From NCBI RefSeq assembly GCF_002305895.1, contig NZ_CP022203.1, positions 3,388,501-3,452,500 on the forward strand: a DNA stretch of 64,000 nt, in the 5' to 3' direction. Of this stretch, positions 43,230-50,808 are shown piece after piece; position 1 is the first letter of the stretch, and each line of letters opens with the position of its first letter. The notes under the pieces were generated by a model. It was given only the letters and a program-made list of their open reading frames with translations, was not told the origin of the DNA and made no database searches. A program made the position numbers and the translations under genes. The DNA comes from Corallococcus macrosporus DSM 14697. GTDB lineage: Bacteria; Myxococcota; Myxococcia; Myxococcales; Myxococcaceae.

Positions 43230-44338
43230 ACAGCCTGTCGCGCTACCTGCTCCGGGAGCTGCTGGTCCCGCTCGGCGTGTGGGTGGCGTTCATGTTCCTG
43301 CTGCTCTTCGTCATGCAGTTCCTGCGGGGCACCGACGTGCTGCTGGGCTCGTCGGTGACGCTGGTGGACCTGGCGCGGCTGCTGGCCTACCTGGCGCCGC
43401 ACTTCCTGATGATGGCGCTGCCCATCGCCTTCCTGCTGGCCATCCTCCTGGGGTTGGGCCGGCTGGCCGAGGACCGGGAGCTGACCGCGCTCCAGTCGCT
43501 GGGCGTGGGGCCCAGCCGCCTGGTGGCCGCGCCGCTGGGCATCGCGGTGGCGCTCAGCGCGCTGATGCTGGTGATGACGTCCACGGCGCAGCCCTGGGGT
43601 CTGTCGGGCCTGAAGGTGCTGGTGAGCGAGGTCATCCGGAAGAACGCCGTGGGCGACGTGAAGTCCGGCGTCTTCTACGAGGACCTCAGTGACTTGACGC
43701 TGTACGCGGAGCAGGTGTCCGCCGACGGGAAGTGGACCAACGTGCTCCTGCATGACGACCGGGAGGCGGACGCGCCGCTGCTGGTGCTGGCGCGGCGGGG
43801 CCAGGTGGGCACGTCCACCAGCGGCGAGGTGCTGCGCTTCGCGCTGGCGGCGGGCGAGGTGCACCGCTCCGCCGGGGGCGAGGCGGAGGAGTACAGCGTC
43901 ATCCGGTTCGACGAGGCCGAAATCAGCGTGGGCCTGGGCGCGTCCATGGGCAAGCGCAGCCGCTTCTCCTTCTCCCGCGAGGAGCTGACGCCCGCCGAGT
44001 TGATGGCGGCGGCGCGCGACGCGGAGGCGCGGGGCGAGGACCCGCGCGTGTTCCGGATGGCGCTGCACAGCCGGCTGGGCAGCGCGCTGGCGCCCATCGC
44101 CTTCGCGCTGCTGGGCACGCCGCTGGCCATGGGCCGGCGCCAGTCGGGCCGGGCGTGGGGCTACCTGCTGACGCTGGGGGGCTACGTCCTCTACTACCTG
44201 CTGAGCCGCGTCTTCGAGCAGATGGGACAGAAGGGGCAGATGCCCGTGGCGCTGGCGGGGCAGATGGCCAACCTGGTGTTCATCGCGGTGGGCCTGGTGG
44301 CGCTGTACCGGGTGAGCCGCTCGGGGACGCTCAAGTGA
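43226..44338 (+). CDS. lptF: LPS export permease LptF
   Basis: A 370-aa member of the LptF/LptG permease family, which with LptB forms the ABC transporter that pulls LPS out of the inner membrane. It has an N-terminal transmembrane pair (YLLRELLVPLGVWVAFMFLLLFVMQFLRG), the coupling-helix region ALPIAFLLAILLGLGRLAEDRELTALQSLGV, a periplasmic beta-jellyroll centre, and a C-terminal three-helix block (LAPIAFALLGTPLAMG). GTG start overlaps purD by 4 bases, and the stop overlaps lptG by 4 bases. The choice of F versus G rests on the order and the ELTALQSLGV motif. Confidence 0.88.
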   Translation: MNSLSRYLLRELLVPLGVWVAFMFLLLFVMQFLRGTDVLLGSSVTLVDLARLLAYLAPHFLMMALPIAFLLAILLGLGRLAEDRELTALQSLGVGPSRLVAAPLGIAVALSALMLVMTSTAQPWGLSGLKVLVSEVIRKNAVGDVKSGVFYEDLSDLTLYAEQVSADGKWTNVLLHDDREADAPLLVLARRGQVGTSTSGEVLRFALAAGEVHRSAGGEAEEYSVIRFDEAEISVGLGASMGKRSRFSFSREELTPAELMAAARDAEARGEDPRVFRMALHSRLGSALAPIAFALLGTPLAMGRRQSGRAWGYLLTLGGYVLYYLLSRVFEQMGQKGQMPVALAGQMANLVFIAVGLVALYRVSRSGTLK

Positions 44339-45450
44339 GGGCCACGCTCTTCTCCTATGTGTTGCGCGCCTACGTGCGCTACGCCCTGGGCATGCTGGCG
44401 GGGCTGGTGCTGGTGTTCGTGGTGGTGGACTTCGTGGACCGCGCGAAGCTGTACACGGGCCCGGGCTGGGTGCGGGACGCGGCGGAGCTCTACTTCTACA
44501 AGGCGATGATGTCGGTGCAGCAGCTCGGGCCGGCGGCGCTGCTGCTGGCGGCGGGCACCACGGTGTCCGCGCTGCGCAAGCAGGGCGAGGTGACGGCCAT
44601 CCGGGCGCTGACCTTCGGCCCGTCCGCGCTGTACCTGCCCATCCTGGTGGCGTCGTTCGTGGCCTGCGCGGGGCTGGTCGTCTTCGACGAGCGGGTGGCG
44701 ACGTACTCCGGCCGGCGCGTGGACGAAATCACCACCCAGCGCTTCAACAAGTGGGGCGACTGGCGCTTCTACTACACGCCCAAGCAGTGGTTCCGGCGCG
44801 GGGACAACATCTTCTTCCTGCGGGGCGGCAGCGCGCAGGAGGGCTTCCAGGACGTGTCCGTCTTCACGGTGACGGAGTCGTTCGACCTGCGGCGGCGCCT
44901 GGATGCCTCCGGCATGTTCCCGGTGGAGGGCATGCGCTGGCGCCTGACGGACGTGGTGGAGCGCACCTTCGACGGCGAAGGCAAGACGTCCGTGCGGCGG
45001 CTCCCCGAAGCGGAGTACGCGTTGGGCGTGGCCGTCACCGCGTTCCGCATCCGCCCGGGGCGCCCGGAGCAGATGCGGGCCTCCGAGCTGCGGGAGCAGA
45101 TTGACGCGCGCCGGGACGTGGGGCTGGCGACGAAGCAGTTCGAGCTGGCGCTCCACAACCGCTTCGCCTACCCGATGGCCGCGTTCCCTGCGGCGCTGCT
45201 GGGCGTGGGGCTGGCCCTGCGGGCCAACCGGCGCGGGCACCTCACCGCCGCCATCATCGAGGGCCTGCTGACCGCGGTGGCGATGTGGGGGCTGATGATG
45301 GTGTGCCGCACGCTGGTCCTCACGGAGCGGTTGTCCCCCGGGGTCGCCGCGTGGACGCCCACCGTGCTGCTGGCGCTCGTCGCCGGAGCGGTGTGGTTGC
45401 AGCGCGAGGGCCTGTTGCACCTGCCCCGGCGCTCGCTGCTGGTGAGGTAG
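44335..45450 (+). CDS. lptG: LPS export permease LptG
   Basis: A 371-aa LptG-type permease, partner of LptF. N-terminal helices (VLRAYVRYALGMLAGLVLVFVVVDFVDRAKLY), the coupling block (LLLAAGTTVSALRKQGEVTAIRALTFGPSALYLPILV), the periplasmic part and C-terminal helices (NRFAYPMAAFPAALLGVGLALRANRRGHL). GTG 44335 is in a GTGA overlap with lptF, and the product begins exactly at the predicted first helix; the open frame extends upstream through lptF. lptF and lptG form the standard pair; lptB is not in the window. Confidence 0.88.
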   Translation: MRATLFSYVLRAYVRYALGMLAGLVLVFVVVDFVDRAKLYTGPGWVRDAAELYFYKAMMSVQQLGPAALLLAAGTTVSALRKQGEVTAIRALTFGPSALYLPILVASFVACAGLVVFDERVATYSGRRVDEITTQRFNKWGDWRFYYTPKQWFRRGDNIFFLRGGSAQEGFQDVSVFTVTESFDLRRRLDASGMFPVEGMRWRLTDVVERTFDGEGKTSVRRLPEAEYALGVAVTAFRIRPGRPEQMRASELREQIDARRDVGLATKQFELALHNRFAYPMAAFPAALLGVGLALRANRRGHLTAAIIEGLLTAVAMWGLMMVCRTLVLTERLSPGVAAWTPTVLLALVAGAVWLQREGLLHLPRRSLLVR

Positions 45451-45451
45451 C

Positions 45452-46822
45452 GTGTCCACGCCCATGGGAACCGCGTCCGAGCTTCCGCTGGACCCGCGCT
45501 GGCGCCGCGCCGTCAACGCCGTGCTCGTGACGTGGACCGTGGGCCTGGTGCTGGCGGAGGTCGTGCTCCAGGTGGCGACGGGCGCGGCGGTGCTGCTGGC
45601 GGTGCTGCTGCGCGTCGGTGGGCGGCTGCGCCTCCCGCCGGACGTGCGGGCCTACGTCGGGGCCAGCGTGGGGCTGTGCCTGTGGCAGGCCGTGTCGCCC
45701 GCGGTGGCGCTGCTGACAGGCGCGGCGGAGGCGTGGCCTCGCGGCGCGCGCTACGGCCAGGTGCTGGATTCGGTGGCGGGCGCCGCGGCGGCGTGCGTGG
45801 GCGCCGCGGGCGTGCCGTGGCTGCTGCTGGCGGGCGTCCTGGCGGGGGGGTGGCTGGTGGCCGCGCTGCTGGGGATGTTCCAGAACCGGGTGCGCTGGTC
45901 CGTGGAGCTGCCCGCCTTCCTCAAGCTCAACCTGGGGCGCCTGCACGAGAACTTCGGCACGGAGGAGTCGCCCCGGTACGCGGCGGGGGGCTTCTTCTCG
46001 CACCGGCTGCGCTTCGCGCACGGCGCCATCGCGGCGCTCGGGCCGGCGTTGGCGGTGCTGGGCGGCGCGGAGCACGCGCGGCGGCGGGTCCTGGCGGGCG
46101 CGGTGGTGATGGGGATGCTCCTCTCCATCTACAACGCGTTCGCCCGGGCGGCCCTGGGCGCGGCCCTGCTGGTCAGCGTGGTGGCGTTGCTGCTGCTGGT
46201 GCAGGGCTCCGCGAGGAAGGTGGGCCTGGCGCTCCTCGTCGCGCTGGTGGCCGTGGTCTCCATGAGCCCGGCCTGGCGCGCGCGCATGGAGAAGGCGCTG
46301 GGCAACCTCTACGGCGGCGAGCGCGAGCACGCCATGGTGGTGGGGTGGAGCCTGGTGCGCGAGCACCCGCTGACGGGCGTGGGCTTCGGCAACCACAAGC
46401 CGGCGGCCCTGGCCACGCAGGACGAGACGGGCATCACCGACCTGCTGGCCACGGACTCACACAACCTGTGGCTGACGGTGTGGGCGGAGACGGGGCTGGT
46501 GGGCCTGCTGCTGGCGCTGGCGATGCACGGCTTCCTGGGGCGGGCGCTCATCCGGCGCTACCGGGAGGGCTCGCTCGCGGCCACCGGGGCGCTGCTGTCC
46601 TGGGTGGGCTTCCACATCCTCGCCATGGTGCACTACCTGCCGTTCCACTCCAGCGTGTACCTGTCCTTCTCCCTCGTGTGGGGCCTGGGCCTGTGTGAAG
46701 GCAGCGAGCGGCTGCGAGGCGGCACCGCGCGCCCGGCGCTCGACGCGCTCACGGAGGCGCCTGGCGCGGCGCCCTATCCGCGTGCGCCGCCCGGCGCGGA
46801 GGCCTCCAACACGCGCCGGTAG
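45452..46822 (+). CDS. O-antigen ligase / polymerase family membrane protein
   Basis: A 456-aa polytopic membrane protein with about ten hydrophobic segments and the large loop typical of O-antigen ligases (WaaL/Wzy). Motifs seen are VREHPLTGVGFGNHKP and TDSHNLWLTVWAETGLVGLLLAL, where the His is the likely catalytic residue of the ligase family. It starts (GTG 45452, or ATG 45464) one base after lptG, completing the operon purH to ligase. Whether it joins O-antigen to lipid A core or polymerises another glycan cannot be decided here. The last 49 bases overlap the convergent glycosyltransferase gene. Confidence 0.85.
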   Translation: MSTPMGTASELPLDPRWRRAVNAVLVTWTVGLVLAEVVLQVATGAAVLLAVLLRVGGRLRLPPDVRAYVGASVGLCLWQAVSPAVALLTGAAEAWPRGARYGQVLDSVAGAAAACVGAAGVPWLLLAGVLAGGWLVAALLGMFQNRVRWSVELPAFLKLNLGRLHENFGTEESPRYAAGGFFSHRLRFAHGAIAALGPALAVLGGAEHARRRVLAGAVVMGMLLSIYNAFARAALGAALLVSVVALLLLVQGSARKVGLALLVALVAVVSMSPAWRARMEKALGNLYGGEREHAMVVGWSLVREHPLTGVGFGNHKPAALATQDETGITDLLATDSHNLWLTVWAETGLVGLLLALAMHGFLGRALIRRYREGSLAATGALLSWVGFHILAMVHYLPFHSSVYLSFSLVWGLGLCEGSERLRGGTARPALDALTEAPGAAPYPRAPPGAEASNTRR

Positions 46823-47895
46823 ACGGCGAGCGTGCGCCGGGCACAGTCGTCCCAGGTGAAGCGCGCCACCCGCTCCCGGCCCAGCTCCACCAGCTCCCGG
46901 CGAAGCGCGTCGTCGCGCAGCACGCGCAGCGTGGCTTCGCGCCAGGCCGCGGCGTCATCGGGCGGGAGCTTCAGCGCCGCGTTGCCCACGACCTCCGGCA
47001 GCGAGGACGTGTCCGAGGCCAGCACCGGGCAGCCCGCGCCCATGGCCTCCAGGGCCGGCAGGCCGAAGCCCTCGTAGCGGGAGGGCAGCAGCAGCGCCGC
47101 GGCCGCGCCGTAGAACAGCGGCATCTCGTCCTCGGGCAGCTCCTCCAGGTCCAGGACATTCTCGTGCAGGCCCAGCTCGTGGGCCACCGCGCCCTTGCCG
47201 GCCAGCAGCACCACCGGGACGGGCAGGTCGCCGGCGAAGTCCTTCAGCAGGGCCAGGTTCTTGAAGCGCTTCGCGTTGCCCACCGCCGCCACGTAGCGCG
47301 CCGGCAGCTCGTGGCGCTCGCGGAACGCGGCGGCCTCGGCCTGCGTCGGAGGCTGGAAGCGGGCGTCCACGCCGTTGTGAATCACCTGGAGGCGGTAGGG
47401 TGACAGCTTGAGGTGCCTGGCGATTTCGTCGCGGGAGAACTCGGACACCGTCACCAGGGCGGAGGCCCGCCTCGCGCGGGGGCCCACCACCACGCGGTAG
47501 TAGAGGGACTGGGCCGGGGTGTACTGGTCCGCCAGCGCCAGGTGGTTGGCGTCATGGAGCGTGGCCACCAGCCGCCCGCCCCAGAAGAGCGGCAGGGAGA
47601 AGGAGGTGGCGTGGAAGGCCTCCGGCGCGAGCTGGAGCAGGTCCGCCGCGAGCGCAGGCTGTTCAAGAGGCGACAGGAAGCCGGCGCGCGCGCGGTGCAG
47701 CGGCATGCGCGGCGTCAGCTCGCCGAGCCCGGGCGCGAGCCCTTCGGGCGGCACCAACGCGGAGAAGCGCAGGTCGGGCGCCAGCGCGGGCATCCGCCGC
47801 GCCAGCTCCAGGGCGTAACGGGCAATCCCATGCAGCCGTCCGCGCACCATGCGCAGGTCGAGGAGGACGTGAGCCACGGCCCCCGCGTACCACAC
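46774..47895 (-). CDS. Glycosyltransferase family 4
   Basis: A 373-aa GT4 glycosyltransferase. The C-terminal nucleotide-sugar half has the donor motif LLPSRYEGFGLPALEAMGAGCPVLASDTSSLPEVVG with the EX7E-type spacing (two Glu). The N-terminal acceptor half is VLLDLRMVRGRLHGIARYALELARRMPAL. GTG 47895 (GGGAG upstream) is used; an internal GTG at 47874 (VAHVLLDL) is an alternative. It is convergent with the O-antigen ligase gene and divergent from the next transferase. Probably works on the LPS or exopolysaccharide of this cluster. Confidence 0.88.
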   Translation of the reverse strand: MWYAGAVAHVLLDLRMVRGRLHGIARYALELARRMPALAPDLRFSALVPPEGLAPGLGELTPRMPLHRARAGFLSPLEQPALAADLLQLAPEAFHATSFSLPLFWGGRLVATLHDANHLALADQYTPAQSLYYRVVVGPRARRASALVTVSEFSRDEIARHLKLSPYRLQVIHNGVDARFQPPTQAEAAAFRERHELPARYVAAVGNAKRFKNLALLKDFAGDLPVPVVLLAGKGAVAHELGLHENVLDLEELPEDEMPLFYGAAAALLLPSRYEGFGLPALEAMGAGCPVLASDTSSLPEVVGNAALKLPPDDAAAWREATLRVLRDDALRRELVELGRERVARFTWDDCARRTLAVYRRVLEASAPGGARG

Positions 47896-47981
47896 GCACG
47901 GCTCCCATGGGGGGCGGGCGGGCGCGCGCCGTTCCTTCGACGCTTGCCGCGCCGCGCGCGCCCGGTGCTAGAAGCCCTGCC

Positions 47982-49091
47982 GTGAAGGTCGCCCTGGTCC
48001 ACGATTGGCTCGTCACCCACCGCGGCGGTGAGCGCGTCCTCGATGCCCTCTGCGAGGTGCTCCCCGGCGCGGACATCTACACGCTCATCCACAAGCCGGG
48101 CTCCCAGTCGCCGGCCATCGAGTCGCGCCGCATCTTCACGTCCTTCCTCCAGCACCTCCCCGGCATCCATTCGCGCTACCGGCACTTCCTGCCGCTGATG
48201 CCGAAGGCCATCGAGTCCCTCCGGCTCCAGGGGACCTACGACCTGGTCCTCTCCTCCAGCCACTGCGTGGCCAAGGGGCTGCGCACGCCGCGGGGCACGC
48301 CGCACCTGAGCTACGTGCACGCGCCCATGCGCTACATGTGGGACTTGTTCGACGACTACTTCGGTCCGGGGCGCACGGGGCTCCCGGTGCGCGCGGCGGC
48401 CCACGCCGTCCGCCCCTGGCTGCGCCGGTGGGACCGGAGGACGGCGGCGGGGGTGGACCGGTTCGTCGCCAACAGCCGGCACATCGCCGCCAAGGTGCGG
48501 CGCTTCTGGGGCCGCGAGGCCTCCGTCGTCCACCCGCCGGTGGCGCTGGAGCGCTTCGCCCAGGTGCCGCTGGAGGGCGGAGGCCAGGGGGGCTATTTCC
48601 TCTGGCTGGGCGCCTTCGCGCCGTACAAGCGATTGGACATCGCGCTGGAGGCGTTCCGCGGCCTGGACGCGCCCCTCTGGGTGGTGGGGACGGGGCAGGA
48701 CGCGGCCCGCCTGGGTGGTGAAAGCCTGCCTGCCAATATCCGCTTCCTTGGCAATGTCTTGGATGCGTCCCTGCCGGCGCTGTACCGGGACGCCCGCGCG
48801 CTCATCTTCACGCCCGAGGAGGACTTCGGCATCACCCCGTTGGAATCCCAAGCAACGGGGCGCCCCGTCATCGCCTATGCGAAGGGCGGCGCGCTGGAGA
48901 CCGTCACGAACCAGACAGGAATCTTCTTCCAGGAGCAGACGCCCGCCGCGCTCGCCGCCGCCGTTCGCCGCTTCGATGCATGGGAGCAGGGCTTCCGCCC
49001 CGAGGACGCGCGCGCGCAGGCGGAGCGCTTCAGCCGCGCGCGCTTCCAACAGGCCATGCTGGAGGAAATCGACGCAATTCTGAGGGGGTGA
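47982..49091 (+). CDS. Glycosyltransferase family 4
   Basis: A 369-aa GT4-type transferase. It has an N-terminal Rossmann fold (VKVALVHDWLVTHRGGERVLDAL), HAPMRYMWDLFDDYFGPG, and the donor-site C-terminal half YFLWLGAFAPYKRLDIALEAF, LPANIRFLGNV and IFTPEEDFGITPLESQATGRPVIAYAKGGALETV with the catalytic E-x7-E (EDFGITPLE). GTG 47982 gives a natural N-terminus; the open frame upstream is Arg/Ala/Pro-rich and rejected. Related to mannosyl/galactosyl transferases of exopolysaccharide clusters. The downstream glycosylphosphotransferase would begin the same glycan. Confidence 0.9.
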   Translation: MKVALVHDWLVTHRGGERVLDALCEVLPGADIYTLIHKPGSQSPAIESRRIFTSFLQHLPGIHSRYRHFLPLMPKAIESLRLQGTYDLVLSSSHCVAKGLRTPRGTPHLSYVHAPMRYMWDLFDDYFGPGRTGLPVRAAAHAVRPWLRRWDRRTAAGVDRFVANSRHIAAKVRRFWGREASVVHPPVALERFAQVPLEGGGQGGYFLWLGAFAPYKRLDIALEAFRGLDAPLWVVGTGQDAARLGGESLPANIRFLGNVLDASLPALYRDARALIFTPEEDFGITPLESQATGRPVIAYAKGGALETVTNQTGIFFQEQTPAALAAAVRRFDAWEQGFRPEDARAQAERFSRARFQQAMLEEIDAILRG

Positions 49092-49344
49092 TGCCAGATT
49101 CCCCAGGCTCCGCGTCGGGACTGTGACTTTCCTGTCACTCCTGGCCTCGCCATTTGTGGGCAACGGGGCGACATCGCTGCTGCCTGGAGGGGAGGGGCAG
49201 TCGCAACCCATTGTTTTCACGAATTTTTTCGTGTTAGCAACCGCGCCCATCAAACGGTGTTGGGCAAGGCGCGTGTCCGTTGACCGAGGGCGCGAGTCTT
49301 GCACCAGGGTGGCCGCCCGTTGATCACGCCACAGGAGTACTGCG
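49092..49344. other. Intergenic region with a perfect palindrome
   Basis: 253 bases upstream of the phosphotransferase gene. At 49218-49233 it holds CACGAA-TTTT-TTCGTG, a perfect 6-bp inverted repeat around TTTT, in an A/T-rich patch. Placed 111 bases before the gene, it may be an operator or part of the promoter region; no consensus known to me fits. No other gene was recognised. Confidence 0.4.
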
Positions 49345-50739
49345 GTGTTCAGTCGTCTCCAGCGTTTCTACACGTCGATCAAGGTCGTCGCCGACATGGT
49401 GATGCTCGCGATGGCATTCGTCCTCGCGTACGCCACGCGCTTCTCCGGCATCGTCCCCGTCACGGAGGGGATTCCGCCGTGGACCGACTCGTTCTTCTCG
49501 CTGGTGATGGTGCTCGTCATCTTCCCGGTGACGTTCCACCAGTCGCGGCTGTACGGCACCAACCGCTCCCGGACGAACACGGGCGAGGTGTTCGAGGTCT
49601 TCAAGTCCACCATCACCGCGGCGCTCATCCTGGTGGCGGTGACGTACTTCGTGCGGGAGCGGTACTCGCGCCTCACGCTGGCCATCTTCATCGTCTATGC
49701 CTTCACGCTGGTGACGTGCAGCCGGCTGGTGTTCCGCTACGTGCTGAGCGAGGTGCGCCGCCGGGGCCACAACCTCAAGTCCATCCTCGTCATCGGCGCG
49801 GGGGACCTGGGGCAGCGGGTCATTGAGACGGTGGAGCACCACCGCGAGCTGGGCTTCCGGGTGATGGGCGTGCTCACGCTGCGCCAGGAGAAGGTGGGCC
49901 AGTACGTGCACGGCGTGCGCATCATCGGGCACGTGGACCAGGTGAACGAGGTGCTGGATGCGCACCCGGTGGACCAGGTCATCCTCGCGCTGCCGCTGGA
50001 GGGCCACGCCCACGTCAAGGGGCTGATGGACAAGCTGGCCCTGCGCACCGTGGACGTGCGCGTGGTGCCGGACCTGTACCAGTACATCACCCTGTATGGC
50101 GGGCTGGAGGAGTTCGGCGGGCTGCCCATCATCCGCCTCCAGGGCGACCCGATGGAGGGCTGGAGCCAGGTGGCGAAGCGGGCCTTCGACATCACCTTCT
50201 CGCTGCTGGCCATCCTCATCACCTCGCCGCTCATGGTGGCCACCGCGCTGGCGGTGCGGCTCACCAGCCGCGGGCCCATGTTGTACCGCCAGGAGCGGAT
50301 GGGCATGGATGGGCGCACCTTCCCCATCCTCAAGTTCCGCACCATGCGCATCGACGCCGAGCACTCGGGCGCGATGATGGCCCGGCCGGATGACCCGCGC
50401 CGCACGGTGATTGGCACCTTCCTGCGCAAGTACTCGCTGGACGAGCTGCCTCAGTTCTTCAACGTGCTGCGGGGGGACATGAGCCTGGTGGGCCCGCGCC
50501 CGGAGCGCCCCGTCTTCATCGAGGAGTTCAAGCGGCAGATTCCGCGCTACCACCTGCGGCACAAGGTGAAGGCGGGCATCACCGGCTGGGCGCAGATCAA
50601 CGGCCTGCGCGGCCAGACGTGCATCGAGAAGCGCATCGAGTACGACCTGTACTACATCGAGAACTGGTCGCTGCTGATGGACCTGAAGATTCTCGTGCGC
50701 ACGGCGCTGGGCGGCTTCCTGTCGAAGAACGCCTACTGA
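49345..50739 (+). CDS. Polyprenyl glycosylphosphotransferase (undecaprenyl-phosphate glucose phosphotransferase type)
   Basis: A 464-aa membrane initiating enzyme that moves a hexose-1-phosphate from a nucleotide sugar to undecaprenyl phosphate, starting an exopolysaccharide or O-unit. About four N-terminal helices come first (YTSIKVVADMVMLAMAFVLAYATRFSG). A CoA-binding/Rossmann cytoplasmic domain follows (SILVIGAGDLGQRVIETVEHH). The last part is the catalytic bacterial sugar transferase domain: KRAFDITFSLLAILITSPLM, PMLYRQERMGMDGRTF, ILKFRTM, LRKYSLDELPQFFNVLRGDMSLVGPRPE, and KVKAGITGWAQINGLRG. It is of the WcaJ/EpsZ-like class. A strong terminator follows. Confidence 0.92.
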   Translation: MFSRLQRFYTSIKVVADMVMLAMAFVLAYATRFSGIVPVTEGIPPWTDSFFSLVMVLVIFPVTFHQSRLYGTNRSRTNTGEVFEVFKSTITAALILVAVTYFVRERYSRLTLAIFIVYAFTLVTCSRLVFRYVLSEVRRRGHNLKSILVIGAGDLGQRVIETVEHHRELGFRVMGVLTLRQEKVGQYVHGVRIIGHVDQVNEVLDAHPVDQVILALPLEGHAHVKGLMDKLALRTVDVRVVPDLYQYITLYGGLEEFGGLPIIRLQGDPMEGWSQVAKRAFDITFSLLAILITSPLMVATALAVRLTSRGPMLYRQERMGMDGRTFPILKFRTMRIDAEHSGAMMARPDDPRRTVIGTFLRKYSLDELPQFFNVLRGDMSLVGPRPERPVFIEEFKRQIPRYHLRHKVKAGITGWAQINGLRGQTCIEKRIEYDLYYIENWSLLMDLKILVRTALGGFLSKNAY

Positions 50740-50747
50740 CGCCGCGA

Positions 50748-50780
50748 GCCCGGGCGGTGGCGAAAGGCCACGGCCCGGGC
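50748..50780 (+). terminator. Strong hairpin terminator after the phosphotransferase gene
   Basis: GCCCGGGC then one mismatch then GTGGC, loop GAAAG, GCCAC, mismatch, GCCCGGGC. An 8+5-bp stem beginning 8 bases after the stop. It also lies 29 bases from the end of the convergent protease gene, so it may serve both. Confidence 0.75.
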
Positions 50781-50808
50781 CCGGAGCTTCACTGCCGCCG
50801 CGAAGCGC

